From SAR324 cluster bacterium (GTDB lineage Bacteria; SAR324; XYD2-FULL-50-16), in NCBI GenBank assembly GCA_028282885.1, contig JANQGX010000056.1:124001-188000 (forward strand): a DNA stretch of 64,000 bases. The letters are read 5' to 3'. Below, in pieces: positions 27,305-36,889 of this stretch; positions within the stretch are counted from its first letter, which is position 1, and each line of letters begins with the position of its first letter. Made by a program: the position numbers and the translations under genes. Under the pieces are notes generated by a model. It had not been told where the DNA came from. It saw nothing but the letters and a program-made list of their open reading frames with translations, and searched no databases.

Positions 27305-28312
27305 TTAGTAAAGGTTAAACCGCTCCCGATAAGACTCAAAACCTCCCAGACTTTCGGCTTCATAAACGCCACGTGCAATAGCCCGCGCCACACAATCTGC
27401 CGCCAGCATTCCCAGCCTGGCCAATCCTGCATCGGGGTCTGAAAGTTCCTGTTTTCCGGTCGAGAGTACAAACACACTATCGCCGTCAAACGGCGAATGT
27501 ATGGGTCTGATTGCCCGTGCCAGCCCATCTTGGGCCATTATTGCAATCCTTCTCGCTTGTGGTTTTGAAAGACGGGCATCTGTAGCAACTGTCACCAGGG
27601 TTGTATTCTTTCCAACGGGCAGACCGAAGGAGTAATCAAGATCCAAATCCCCGGTTGATGGAGTTGGACGTAATCCGCCAAATTCACGCCCTCTTTCAAA
27701 AGGGTATGCCCACAGAACACCACTTTCCGGCATGGTAACCGAACCCATTGAATTCACTGCTGCAATGGCGCCAATTGTGATCTCACTTTCACCATCGGAG
27801 TATACAAATGAAGCACTGCCCAACCCTCCTTTCATGCCGCCGGCAACTGCACCGAATCCAGCCCCGCTATTGCCCAGCTTGAATTCTGTATCACAGGCTT
27901 CTGCCGCCTCCATCCCCAATCGAGTATAGGGTTGGTCCTTCCCCCAGTCCTTTTTACCGCCATTCAGCAAATCGAACAGAATGGCGCTAGGGACGACTGG
28001 GATTATAGCACCTCCCAGCTCAAATCCAATTTTCCGTTCAGCAAGGCAGGACATTACGCCTCCCGCCGCATTGAGGCCATAAGCCGAACCCCCGCTTAGG
28101 GTAACGGCGTGTACAACGTCCACCAGACAATCCGGATTTAATGCATCGGTTTCCCGTGTACCGGGACCACCGCCTCGAACATCCACCGAAGCGATAGCTG
28201 GCTCGTCAGGCTTGATTACGGTGACACCACTTCTCAGTTCGCTGTCATCCGAATTTCCCACCTTGATCCCCGGGACATCCGTTATCAGATTTTTGCTTCC
28301 TACCCTGATCAT
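27305..28312 (-). CDS. P1 family self-processing aminopeptidase (DmpA/BapA-like)
   Basis: About 335 residues. Family marks are ITDVPGIKVGN, GVTVIKPDE, RGGGPGTRETDALNP and LSGGSAYGLNAAGGVM. Aligned from memory to Ochrobactrum DmpA, the autoproteolytic nucleophile would be Thr237 in N-TTLVTVATDA, which exposes an N-terminal threonine. Known members cleave L-amino-acid amides, D-alanyl esters or beta-peptides. I set the start at 28312 (AAGG 9 bases ahead); the open frame reaches 28348, where it would overlap the M81 gene. It probably shares a transcript with the importer. Confidence 0.85.
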   Translation of the reverse strand: MIRVGSKNLITDVPGIKVGNSDDSELRSGVTVIKPDEPAIASVDVRGGGPGTRETDALNPDCLVDVVHAVTLSGGSAYGLNAAGGVMSCLAERKIGFELGGAIIPVVPSAILFDLLNGGKKDWGKDQPYTRLGMEAAEACDTEFKLGNSGAGFGAVAGGMKGGLGSASFVYSDGESEITIGAIAAVNSMGSVTMPESGVLWAYPFERGREFGGLRPTPSTGDLDLDYSFGLPVGKNTTLVTVATDARLSKPQARRIAIMAQDGLARAIRPIHSPFDGDSVFVLSTGKQELSDPDAGLARLGMLAADCVARAIARGVYEAESLGGFESYRERFNLY

Positions 28313-28328
28313 TTCTCCATGCCTTTTT

Positions 28329-29807
28329 TTAATAATCTGCACCATCATCCAATGGGAAAATGGGGCGCCTCAGATTCTTATAGTCCAACAGGTCATACCT
28401 GGAAGTTGTGACCCCGTCACCGTCACACAACAAGGTGGCTTTAGCCAGACTTGCAAATCCGGCTCGATAGTGAATTCTGGATTTAAGAAGAAGATACTTC
28501 TCATGTTGCGGCTGGATCCCGACCGAAGTAAAGACACCAATATCCCAGGGTTCATGATGCCGGGAAACCACAATGATTTTGATGCCATTTGTTTCAAAAA
28601 GCGCGGTCGGTCCCATTTCCACTTCAACGCCGGTATACATAGGGCCATGGACAGTCCAGTGACCGTCTGTTAGTGCCCTGACCTTTCCTTCAAGCAAAAG
28701 CGATTTACCGCGCAGGGAAATAGACGGCATGTCAGTTTTCCCGCCCAGAGAGATCAGTATATTTTCTCCGACCCCAACCTCTTGCATTTTTTTTACTGCA
28801 TCAGGATCATAGATTGCCGCGACCGCAACATCTTCCAGCCTCTGTTGGACAATCTCCTTAATAACCGTCATGACATCCTGGGTTCCTCCGGATCCGCAAT
28901 TGTCCTCGTGATCCAGCAGAATAACAGGATAACTCGTTAGCTTTTTTGCCTGACTGATGGTTTCGTCCAGTGATCCGCAATGATAGACAAAATCTTCTCT
29001 TCGTTGCCAGGCCAGGTCTGCAATTCCCTTGCCGGTATCCCTTGCCAAAACGGCATTCCCATCAGTCACGACCAGAACTGAAGCGCCGGTATTGGGTGTA
29101 TCCGCGAGAGTAAAACCACCAAAAAAGGTTGCCGCCAGCACCCCCTCCTGTTTTTCAGCTTCGAGACAGGTGCGAATAATGGATTTTGTTGGCTGATCAT
29201 CTGTTCCCTGTTTCAGTGTGTGAGTCAGCATCGGAACCTGCCGGAATGACATGGTCGGATTGCATTTTCCGTCATATGAGTCCAGCAGGACTTGTCCGAT
29301 CTGTTTGCCCACCCGGTACATATCAACATGGGGATAGGTTTTATAACCGATCAATGCGGTGCAATTATCCACCATTTTTTGGGTGAGATTACAGTGAAAA
29401 TCACAGGTAACTCCGATCGGCAGTTGCGGTGATATGCCACGAATCCTTTCCAGCAGGCTCCCTTCACCATCAGAAGTGGTTTCGGTGACCATGGCGCCGT
29501 GGAGATCCAGTAACACGAGATCGCATCCTTTTTCAATTTCATCGCAAATGACATCGGCCATTATCCCATAGGCCTCTGCCGATACAGGTCCCGAAGGCAT
29601 CGCTTCGGCCGCTATCGGTGTCACAATCTCCGCACCACGTTCAATGGCAAGGTCTATATAGGCCGCCATGGGCATACCGGTATTCCTGTATGCTTTCAGA
29701 GCATTTTCACCAAAATGAGCTCCCCAGTTATCGAAACGCTTCCAGTCGGTTTCAACTGGTGAGAAAGTATTGGTTTCATGCTTCATCATCGCGATAACAA
29801 TTTTCAT
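28329..29807 (-). CDS. M81 family metallopeptidase (MlrC/microcystinase C-like)
   Basis: A 492-residue protein with the MlrC N-terminal domain pattern (MKIVIAMMKHETNTFSP, then LLDLHGAMV and CDFHCNLT) and the MlrC C-terminal domain (about residues 300-480; LLDHEDNCGSGGTQD, then GPTALFETNGIKIIV). These histidines and acids are the likely zinc ligands. MlrC opens the last peptide bonds of microcystin breakdown products containing D- and beta-amino acids; most M81 proteins have no known substrate. First gene of the peptide operon after DUF2804. Confidence 0.87.
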   Translation of the reverse strand: MKIVIAMMKHETNTFSPVETDWKRFDNWGAHFGENALKAYRNTGMPMAAYIDLAIERGAEIVTPIAAEAMPSGPVSAEAYGIMADVICDEIEKGCDLVLLDLHGAMVTETTSDGEGSLLERIRGISPQLPIGVTCDFHCNLTQKMVDNCTALIGYKTYPHVDMYRVGKQIGQVLLDSYDGKCNPTMSFRQVPMLTHTLKQGTDDQPTKSIIRTCLEAEKQEGVLAATFFGGFTLADTPNTGASVLVVTDGNAVLARDTGKGIADLAWQRREDFVYHCGSLDETISQAKKLTSYPVILLDHEDNCGSGGTQDVMTVIKEIVQQRLEDVAVAAIYDPDAVKKMQEVGVGENILISLGGKTDMPSISLRGKSLLLEGKVRALTDGHWTVHGPMYTGVEVEMGPTALFETNGIKIIVVSRHHEPWDIGVFTSVGIQPQHEKYLLLKSRIHYRAGFASLAKATLLCDGDGVTTSRYDLLDYKNLRRPIFPLDDGADY

Positions 29808-29881
29808 CCGCTTCCTTTGTTACATGTTAAATCGAAAACGTCGGTCTATACCGACCATTTCATGGTATACCCGTGAAATTG

Positions 29882-30925
29882 TTACCACCAGTTTAGAACA
29901 TCTTCCCCAAATCCAAGAAAGTCCGAAATTCGCAGTACTGTCCCATCATCAAGAATGACCGATCCGGAAAAATGCCCGAACACCTGATGCTGAACGGACC
30001 GGATTACCTTGAAATCGACAGCAGAATTCCGATCGACTACCGGCTGAAAGTCCATTTCAAATCGACCGTCACTGCTGGTAAAGGTCCAGGGCTGCATATA
30101 ATCCTCGGTGTTCATATGAAATGTCACTTCATCCAGCTTGTGAGCCTTGCCTTTATAAAACAGCATGTTCTCCGATGCCATGGAACGGTCGCTAAAGCCG
30201 TAACCGATATTCCAACCTAATGGTTCCCCATCAAGCAGCCCCGAAGCGGAACCCCAGTACCAGCGGTTCTTGTAAGTCCAGTTTCCTCTCCCCCAATCCA
30301 ATCCTCCGAAACTTGTTGTCGGGGTAAAATCGAATTTGCCTTCACCCAGGAACACCTCTCCTTCTGCGGGCATACAGTTGATTTTGTGATTATAGTAAAA
30401 TGCTTTTGGATTTTCTTTCCAGGCAGTTGCTATGACCATACTATCCATACCCGGGTTCTGGTTCAGAACGATCTCGCCCCGCAACCCTTTTTCCCCGGTC
30501 CGGTCGATAAAACCGGGAACGTCGAACTTCAGGATTCTTTTTTCACCGGACACTTGATAGGATAGATCGAGTTTCCTGTCTTTGAATGCAGTCACTCCCG
30601 CTCCGGAAGTGGGGGGAAGCTTTAATCGTCCCATGGGGAGGATAGACATGGTATCAACCTGATTGAAACACTTTTTCTGAAAATCCAGCCAGCAGACCGC
30701 TGCCATTCCGATATAGCCTAAATCAGCAATAGTGAACGTAATACCATATCCCCTGTCGGGAGATAAAACTGAATAATAGTCCCATTCCTTGATTCTGTGC
30801 CAACCAGCCTTGATCTTATTACGATCGTATATCCAGAACGGTTGGGTAGCATATCCCGGATTTATCAGCAGTCCGTTATCATCCAGCAGTTTGCAGGGCT
30901 CTGTAATTCTGTTCTGGTTTACCAT
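29882..30925 (-). CDS. DUF2804 family protein
   Basis: About 347 residues from the ATG at 30925, preceded by AGAGAG. The frame runs on to 31111, but those 62 residues look unlike the family. The N-terminal ITEPCKLLDDNGLLINPGYA and later blocks FDFTPTTSFGGLDWGRGNWTY and WYWGSASG match the DUF2804 pattern as I know it. No function is established; the tryptophan- and aromatic-rich beta makeup suggests a lipocalin-like or lipid-binding fold. It is 74 bases upstream of the M81 gene and may lead the same transcript. Confidence 0.72.
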   Translation of the reverse strand: MVNQNRITEPCKLLDDNGLLINPGYATQPFWIYDRNKIKAGWHRIKEWDYYSVLSPDRGYGITFTIADLGYIGMAAVCWLDFQKKCFNQVDTMSILPMGRLKLPPTSGAGVTAFKDRKLDLSYQVSGEKRILKFDVPGFIDRTGEKGLRGEIVLNQNPGMDSMVIATAWKENPKAFYYNHKINCMPAEGEVFLGEGKFDFTPTTSFGGLDWGRGNWTYKNRWYWGSASGLLDGEPLGWNIGYGFSDRSMASENMLFYKGKAHKLDEVTFHMNTEDYMQPWTFTSSDGRFEMDFQPVVDRNSAVDFKVIRSVQHQVFGHFSGSVILDDGTVLRISDFLGFGEDVLNWW

Positions 30926-31154
30926 AATAATCTCTCTTTTGCCTCGGCTTATCTGTCTCTCCCATGTTTCTTCAGGTTTTCGCCTTACCATTAATTCAAC
31001 ACTTCTCTTTCGAACTGACGCAAAGAAAATTTGAATTTTGTCAGTGAGGACGGGCATGTAAAATGAGACCGCAACTGGACTGAGTATGCGATCTATGCGA
31101 ACGGGTGTCAAGCTGATTAGGGATTTAATTCTTCCTGGTAATTCCGGGGAAAAC

Positions 31155-33050
31155 TCAGGTGGGAGTTCCGTTTTTTAGCTGTTTGAAAACCAACATTAGC
31201 AGCAAGACAGCTCCGATACCGGTTGTGGTTAGCGTAGGCCAATAGAGAAGAATAGTCATCGGAACCAGCAAAATCCATTCGCCAATCCCGACTCTGCGAA
31301 TAAGAAAAAACTGTGAAAGAGATGTGAAAGCCACCGTACCCAGTATACAGGAAACAAAACTGACAACAACTTGTTCGATTGATCCATCCAGCAGCAGACC
31401 GGGGACCAGGGAGAAAAGAACCGGCATCAGATAAAGCAGTTTGGCAAATTTAAAGGCAGTCCACCCGGTCTTCCAGGGATCAGCGCCGGCTATGGTAGCC
31501 CCGGCAGTTGATGGAATGGACAGCGGGGGTGTAATGCTCGAATCCTGGCTAAACCAATAAACAACCATGTGTGTTGCAACCAGGGCAACACCAATTTCCA
31601 AAAGCAAAGGAGCGACAAGCACAATTGTTATAAGGTAAGTAGCTGTTACCGGCAACCCTAATCCAAGCGCCAGGGACAGCACCGCAACAAACAGAAGAAT
31701 TATCAGCAATCGTATAATCAGCGATGCTGTCATGGTTCCTGATAGAGTGATCATGAGGTCGGAAATCAGAATACCAATACCGGTAAGCTCTATCATTCCG
31801 ACAATAATTCCGACAACACCGACTGTCGCACCAACTATCAAGGTTTGCCGTGAACCGGTTACAATGGCTTCAGCAATCTCTCTAAATCCCATTCTCGTTC
31901 CTCTGCTGCCCCAACTGACGAGTATGCAGGTAAGTGTTGCACAGAATGCGGCAAAACCGGGAGAATTTCCCCGCACCATTAATACCGTTATCACAGCTAA
32001 TGGCAGACACCGATACCAGCCAGACCGCAAAACAGAAAGAATTCCGGGCACCTCGTCATCGGCAATTCCTTTTAGGTTATTTTTCCCCGCCTCAAAATGA
32101 ATCATCAAAAAAACCGAAAGGAAGTAGACCAGGGCAGGAAAGAGGGATATGGCCATTATGCGACTATAAGGGATCTCAAGCATTTCTGCCATAATGAAGC
32201 CGCCCGCACCCATTACCGGTGGCAAAAACATGCCACCTATTGATGCTGCCGGTTCAATGGCTCCGGCAACATGAGGTTTAAATCCGGATTTTTTCATCAG
32301 CGGTATGGTAAAAGTGCCGGATGAGACCGTATTCAATGTGGCACTTCCCGAAATAGAACCGAAAAGAGCAGAGGTGAGGATCGCCACCTTTGCAGCTCCG
32401 CCGGAAGACCTACCGACTAATGCCATGGGCAAATCCAGCAGAAATCGGATAGCACCGGATTTATGATAAAAAGCGCCAAAAAAAACAAATAAAATCACAT
32501 AGCTTGACAGGACATGGGAGAGAATTCCAAACATCCCATTGGTGGAAATAAAGGATTCGACGATGATCTCGTTTGCGGTGAATCCATGATGACTTACAAT
32601 CTCCGGAACTTCAGCACCGAAGTATGCATAAACACAGAACAGGATGCAAAGTAAAACCAGGCCCCAGCCCAAAATTCTTCGTGCTGCTTCCATGGATACG
32701 ATTATTGCCATCACCCCGATGATCACATCTCTTTCCGTTTCGATTCCGAATCTCTCTCCAAAGCCGGAAAACTGGATTATCCAGTAGAAGCAGATTATTA
32801 CGGTTGCCATCAATAAAAGGATATCGGTAATCGTGGGATTGGGCCTGTCTTCGGCTCTGCCTTTGAGAGGGTAATAGAGAAAAATCAAAATGAAGGTGAA
32901 CAGAAGATAAAAACCTCGGTGATACTGGATTGGAAAGGTGCCAACTACGGCACTGTAGAAGTAAAAAAGCACCATGGCTATGCTGATCAGAACTGACAGC
33001 CATTTCCAGAAACCACTTAAACGACGATGAGATATTGGATTGGTTCTCAA
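31155..33050 (-). CDS. TAXI-type TRAP transporter, fused small/large permease (copy 1)
   Basis: A 631-residue membrane protein. About 5-6 N-terminal segments correspond to the DctQ part and the rest to the DctM part. The family signature GFKPHVAGAIEPAASIGGM followed by FLPPVMGAGGFIMAEM is present, with ITPPLSIPSTAGATIAGADP near the C-terminus. It imports an organic anion with a sodium gradient, using a TAXI receptor. Three candidate receptor genes lie upstream. No receptor gene is immediately adjacent; 371 bases separate it from the other permease. Confidence 0.9.
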   Translation of the reverse strand: MRTNPISHRRLSGFWKWLSVLISIAMVLFYFYSAVVGTFPIQYHRGFYLLFTFILIFLYYPLKGRAEDRPNPTITDILLLMATVIICFYWIIQFSGFGERFGIETERDVIIGVMAIIVSMEAARRILGWGLVLLCILFCVYAYFGAEVPEIVSHHGFTANEIIVESFISTNGMFGILSHVLSSYVILFVFFGAFYHKSGAIRFLLDLPMALVGRSSGGAAKVAILTSALFGSISGSATLNTVSSGTFTIPLMKKSGFKPHVAGAIEPAASIGGMFLPPVMGAGGFIMAEMLEIPYSRIMAISLFPALVYFLSVFLMIHFEAGKNNLKGIADDEVPGILSVLRSGWYRCLPLAVITVLMVRGNSPGFAAFCATLTCILVSWGSRGTRMGFREIAEAIVTGSRQTLIVGATVGVVGIIVGMIELTGIGILISDLMITLSGTMTASLIIRLLIILLFVAVLSLALGLGLPVTATYLITIVLVAPLLLEIGVALVATHMVVYWFSQDSSITPPLSIPSTAGATIAGADPWKTGWTAFKFAKLLYLMPVLFSLVPGLLLDGSIEQVVVSFVSCILGTVAFTSLSQFFLIRRVGIGEWILLVPMTILLYWPTLTTTGIGAVLLLMLVFKQLKNGTPT

Positions 33051-33421
33051 AAGTAGCTCGTATTTTATGTTGCTTTTTGCCTGAGTCTCTTACCGGCGGA
33101 TTTTCATGAAACCATAGCTGGTGTAGACAGATGGTTTATCATATCATGAGGAATTCAATCAAACCACAATCAATGCATAAGGCCAAGTCAGTTTTAGATA
33201 TCTGAGCCTGGTTAATCGAACTGATCACAGGTGGAAGATCCTCGATTGCTTTCGCCAATGGGAAGTGGCGGGGATTTGATCCCGGCAGACAGGATTGATG
33301 ATTAAGATAAATTAAAAAGCGGAGAATGATTTAGGAAACAGGAAAGCTTGAGCAAAAAGGATATCCATTGGAAACCGGAACTATCTCTCGATTCCGATTT
33401 CCAGGTTATAAAGATTTAGCG
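33051..33421. other. Intergenic region between the two TRAP permease genes
   Basis: 371 bases. No convincing gene, RNA or strong hairpin was seen. It presumably carries expression signals for the copy-1 permease. Confidence 0.5.
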
Positions 33422-35152
33422 TCAATTCGAAACCGCTTTTTTACTCCCACGAAAGTACTTGAGCCAGTAACCGCTCAATATATAGGAGTAGAGCCAGGTA
33501 CCAAACAGGATCAATGCAAATGCCTTAATGATATCGGTGTTGCTGCCATCCAGCGAGAATGCCGGTACATAGCCAAACAGGAAGGGACCCAGGTAGAGAA
33601 ATTTGGCGAATTTAAAGGAGGTAAACGCCGTCTTCCACATATTGGCCCCGGCAATTGTCGCTCCGGCAAATGCTGCAATACAGACTGGAGGTGTGATATT
33701 GGAATCTTGCGATAACCAGTAAACGATCATGTGAGCTGCTATTTCATTGACTCCGAGATGAATCAAGGCCGGTACTGCAACAACTGCTGTGATCAGGTAA
33801 GCCGCTGTTACGGGAACCCCCATCCCCAGTACCAGCGAGGCAAGCGCGATGAAGAGGATTGTCATCCAAAGTCTGCCGGCAGCAAGCTCAATAATGATAT
33901 CAGCAAAAGTCAAGATCAATCCGCTGTAAGTCAACACACCAATAATAATACCGATCACCCCTACAGTCGCGCCGATGGTCAGGCTGTTTTCAGTTCCCAA
34001 CCGGGCTGCCTCCACAAAACGCTTGGGACCGATACGGGTATCTTTGTTAAACCAACTGACCACCAGACAGGTGATAATACCGACAATCGCCGCGTAACTC
34101 GGAGAGTACCCGTAAAGCATCAGCACAGTGATAATGATCAGCGGCATCGTATAGTACCACTGGGTTTTCAGAATAAACCAGGCGTTATGCTCGCTCTTTT
34201 CTCCCCTGACATCATGAATTTTCGCCTCATAGTGCACCATCAGGAAAACACTGAAGACGTACATGATTGCCGGAAAAATAGCGACCAGCATGATCTTTGA
34301 ATAGGGAACCCCTGTCAGTTCCGCCATAATGAAACCCCCGGCTCCCATAATTGGGGGCATGAACATCCCGGAAATCGACGCCGCAGGTTCGATTCCTCCC
34401 GCTACATGGGATCTAAAGCCGGCTTTTTTCATCATGGGAATGGTAAAGGCTCCGGTCGAGACGGTGTTGGCAATGGCACTTCCCGAAATGGAGCCAAAAA
34501 GGCCACTGGCGATCACGGCAACTTTGCCGGGGCCTCCAACCCTGTGCCCGACAGCAGCCAGGGGGAAATCGATAAAAAACCTTTGTGCCCCGGATTTCTC
34601 TAGAAAAGCCCCGAACAGGACGAAAAGAATGACATAGGTTGCCAGTACATTGGCCATGATACCAAAAACACCATCACTCTTGTAAAAGATGCTGGTACAG
34701 ACTTCAGGAAAGGTATCACCGGCATGTGCAATCAGATCCGGCATATAGTTCCCATAAACACCGAACAGAAGCAGAACAACTCCCATAATCACAAACACAT
34801 TCCCGACAACGCGTCGAGCCAGCTCAATACCCAGCAAAACACCGATCATTGCCACCAGTTTGTCGAAATCGGTCTCAATACCGGTACGATAGTTAATGGC
34901 CTCAAAATTGATAATCCAGTAGCCGATGCTGAAGATTGACAGACCCACCAGGATATAATCCACAATCCTGAAAATCAGTGTCTTGGATTTATAGGCCATG
35001 AAAATCAGAACGTAGGTTATGATTACATATATTCCACGGTGGTATTGCGTGGCGGCTGGCTGCAATATCGCGGAATAGGAGTAAAACAGAACCAGAATCA
35101 CGGAAAGCACATCAAAGACTATCTTTTCCGGTCGAGTAAGTTTTTCGTACAC
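33422..35152 (-). CDS. TAXI-type TRAP transporter, fused small/large permease (copy 2)
   Basis: A 576-residue paralogue of the gene before it. It shares GFRSHVAGGIEPAASISGM, FMPPIMGAGGFIMAEL and SNITPPVCIAAFAGATIAGAN. The C-terminal end is shorter than in copy 1. Two fused permeases side by side suggest two related substrates. It lies downstream of the first TAXI receptor gene with hairpins between them. Confidence 0.9.
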   Translation of the reverse strand: MYEKLTRPEKIVFDVLSVILVLFYSYSAILQPAATQYHRGIYVIITYVLIFMAYKSKTLIFRIVDYILVGLSIFSIGYWIINFEAINYRTGIETDFDKLVAMIGVLLGIELARRVVGNVFVIMGVVLLLFGVYGNYMPDLIAHAGDTFPEVCTSIFYKSDGVFGIMANVLATYVILFVLFGAFLEKSGAQRFFIDFPLAAVGHRVGGPGKVAVIASGLFGSISGSAIANTVSTGAFTIPMMKKAGFRSHVAGGIEPAASISGMFMPPIMGAGGFIMAELTGVPYSKIMLVAIFPAIMYVFSVFLMVHYEAKIHDVRGEKSEHNAWFILKTQWYYTMPLIIITVLMLYGYSPSYAAIVGIITCLVVSWFNKDTRIGPKRFVEAARLGTENSLTIGATVGVIGIIIGVLTYSGLILTFADIIIELAAGRLWMTILFIALASLVLGMGVPVTAAYLITAVVAVPALIHLGVNEIAAHMIVYWLSQDSNITPPVCIAAFAGATIAGANMWKTAFTSFKFAKFLYLGPFLFGYVPAFSLDGSNTDIIKAFALILFGTWLYSYILSGYWLKYFRGSKKAVSN

Positions 35153-35281
35153 GTCAGTTTACCTTCCAAGGGTTATGGTGTTGGTTTGTTATAACACGAG
35201 GCTCCTTTCTCAAGCCGGCATCAAGTTTAGAACCGGGAGAACGGACTTTGAATGAAGATCTGTACATTTCGATTCGGATAC

Positions 35282-35319
35282 CTCATGGGATATCACCAGT
35301 CGGGGTTATACCCCATGAG
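35282..35319. repeat. Inverted repeat, CTCATGGG arms
   Basis: CTCATGGG (35282-35289) and CCCATGAG (35312-35319) are perfect 8-base arms around a 22-base loop, upstream of the copy-2 permease. No T-run follows on the minus strand. Confidence 0.4.
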
Positions 35320-35414
35320 CCGTCCAAATCTGATTTGGCTTTCACCGAAGACTGCCGGGCAGATATGTAAGAGCTGGAGTTACCTGCCCGAGACGGACAC
35401 TGACTGGAATGATT

Positions 35415-35434
35415 GCCGGTTAGACTCAACCGGC
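35415..35434. repeat. Hairpin, GCCGGTT arms
   Basis: GCCGGTT (35415-35421) and AACCGGC (35428-35434) enclose the 6-base loop AGACTC. It lies 97 bases past the TAXI 1 stop on the transcribed minus strand. There is no T-run, so an mRNA-stabilising or attenuating stem is more likely than a terminator. Confidence 0.45.
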
Positions 35435-35530
35435 CCTGATCCATACCAACCAGTAATTTGAAAGTCTTTTCAGCTTTTCGGCATTGTCCTGCCGTCTTCA
35501 GTTTAAGTCAATTCATTCTCATGTCAAGAC

Positions 35531-36508
35531 TTAGAGCTTTCCCTTTTCCTTCCAGAATTTCTCTGCTCCCGGATGAAACGGGGTAACAATGTTAGTGGCC
35601 CCTGTACTCAGGTTCATATTCTTGAAAGTCTTCTTCTGACCATACATATGTTTCAGGCCATCATCGGAATAGATAAGGGTTAACAGCTTATAGACGACAT
35701 CTGCAGGAACCTTGGAGTTGGCCACCCAGAGAGCACTATCCTGAAATGAGGGGGAAGGATAATCCACACCTCGGTATGTTCCGGCAGGCACGGTCAGTTG
35801 ACCGAAGTAGGGATAATTCTCCAGGAAACCGGACCGGGATGCGTCCATTGCCAAGTCAAGCAGGGCAATGTCATTGGTTTGAGCCGCCATGATAACAGCT
35901 CCACTCGGAAAAGCAGTAAAAAGCCAGAAAGCGTCCAATTGGTTGTTTCCGAATGCAGCGGCTGCATCGTTATAACCCATGGCATTTCTTTCAATTTTGT
36001 CCCAGACTCCCATATAAGAGAAGAACAGTTCACAATTGGCAAATGCACCCGATCCGGCATTTCCGACACCTACTTTCTTACCGACCAGATCTTTCATGCT
36101 GTAGATACCCGAGTCTTTTCGTACAACCAATTGTGCAGGAGCGCCGTAAAGCCACGCAACTGCCAGAACGTCTTCATATTTCCTGGTGTCGTTCTTCATT
36201 TTTCCGTTGCGTCCCAACCAGACATGACCGGAATAAACAGTACTCATCTGCTGTCGGCCGGCATTGGTTTTTCTCAAGTTTTCAACCGAGCCCGCTGAAG
36301 TCTGGGCCTTTACCGAAAACTCCTTAATCGCCTTTACAGGCTTATAGACCTGGATGCCGTTGGCTACAACCTGAAAAGTACCGCCTGCAGGTCCTCCACC
36401 AAACACAACCCGTGTTTTGGCGACAACTGCTTCAGAAGCCACCAACAGAACACAAATAGCAGCCAGAAGCAGGCCGCTTGCAGCTTTGACTAATCTTTTC
36501 TTGTTCAT
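35531..36508 (-). CDS. TAXI family TRAP solute receptor 1
   Basis: A 325-residue periplasmic receptor. The signal peptide covers about residues 1-30 (cleavage near AVVAK). The TAXI hallmark VFGGGPAGGTFQVVANGI follows, and later blocks ENLRKTNAGRQQMS and GVGNAGSGAFANCE are typical. Strong ribosome site AGGAGG 8 bases before the ATG. It captures an unknown organic anion for a TRAP permease. Paralogous to the genes at 36890 and 40247. Confidence 0.92.
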   Translation of the reverse strand: MNKKRLVKAASGLLLAAICVLLVASEAVVAKTRVVFGGGPAGGTFQVVANGIQVYKPVKAIKEFSVKAQTSAGSVENLRKTNAGRQQMSTVYSGHVWLGRNGKMKNDTRKYEDVLAVAWLYGAPAQLVVRKDSGIYSMKDLVGKKVGVGNAGSGAFANCELFFSYMGVWDKIERNAMGYNDAAAAFGNNQLDAFWLFTAFPSGAVIMAAQTNDIALLDLAMDASRSGFLENYPYFGQLTVPAGTYRGVDYPSPSFQDSALWVANSKVPADVVYKLLTLIYSDDGLKHMYGQKKTFKNMNLSTGATNIVTPFHPGAEKFWKEKGKL

Positions 36509-36889
36509 GAACTTGCCTCCTAATCCTGATTAATGACTGCTGACCCGAATGGTCGAAACAGTCGCGCTTCAATTGAGGGATATGGAAAGACTCTTGCTGT
36601 AATCGCTTAGTATCCCCGGATTCTTCTTTTCAGCTCAAAGCATCCGGGGATATTAAGGTTACACAACTCCTCCCCCTCACCTTTGGAACCAGTCGAATTT
36701 GATTTCATAACCGCCGATCTTAAACAGGCAAAGAACTTATCTTTTCGAACACACCTGTTCTCACAGGGTTTCTGATAAGGTTTTCCACTTACTCCCGGCA
36801 ACCATCCAAATCCGGAAAAATGGTATCATTCAAAACCAATCTCCCTGATCAACTCATAGAATCCTACAACCCTTTTGACTGATGTAATG
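36509..36889. other. Intergenic region between TAXI receptors 1 and 2
   Basis: 381 bases with no gene; a 64-codon minus-strand open frame inside it has no recognisable features. A strong inverted repeat lies at 36611-36652. Confidence 0.5.
36611..36652. repeat. Inverted repeat with 11-base perfect arms
   Basis: TATCCCCGGAT (36611-36621) and ATCCGGGGATA (36642-36652) with a 20-base loop. It lies about 240 bases after the TAXI 2 stop and 100 bases before TAXI 1. It may be an intercistronic stem or an operator for the TAXI 1 promoter. Confidence 0.5.

Larger units (their letters stand above)
35153..35530. other. Intergenic region between TAXI receptor 1 and TRAP permease 2
   Basis: 378 bases with no gene. 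It holds two inverted repeats, at 35282-35319 and 35415-35434, described separately. Hairpins between a receptor gene and its permease often lower permease expression relative to the receptor. Confidence 0.5.

Noticed and set aside
34386..34396. GGTTCGATTCC, like a tRNA T-arm
   Set aside because: It lies within the conserved TRAP permease coding sequence and no acceptor or anticodon stems can be built around it.
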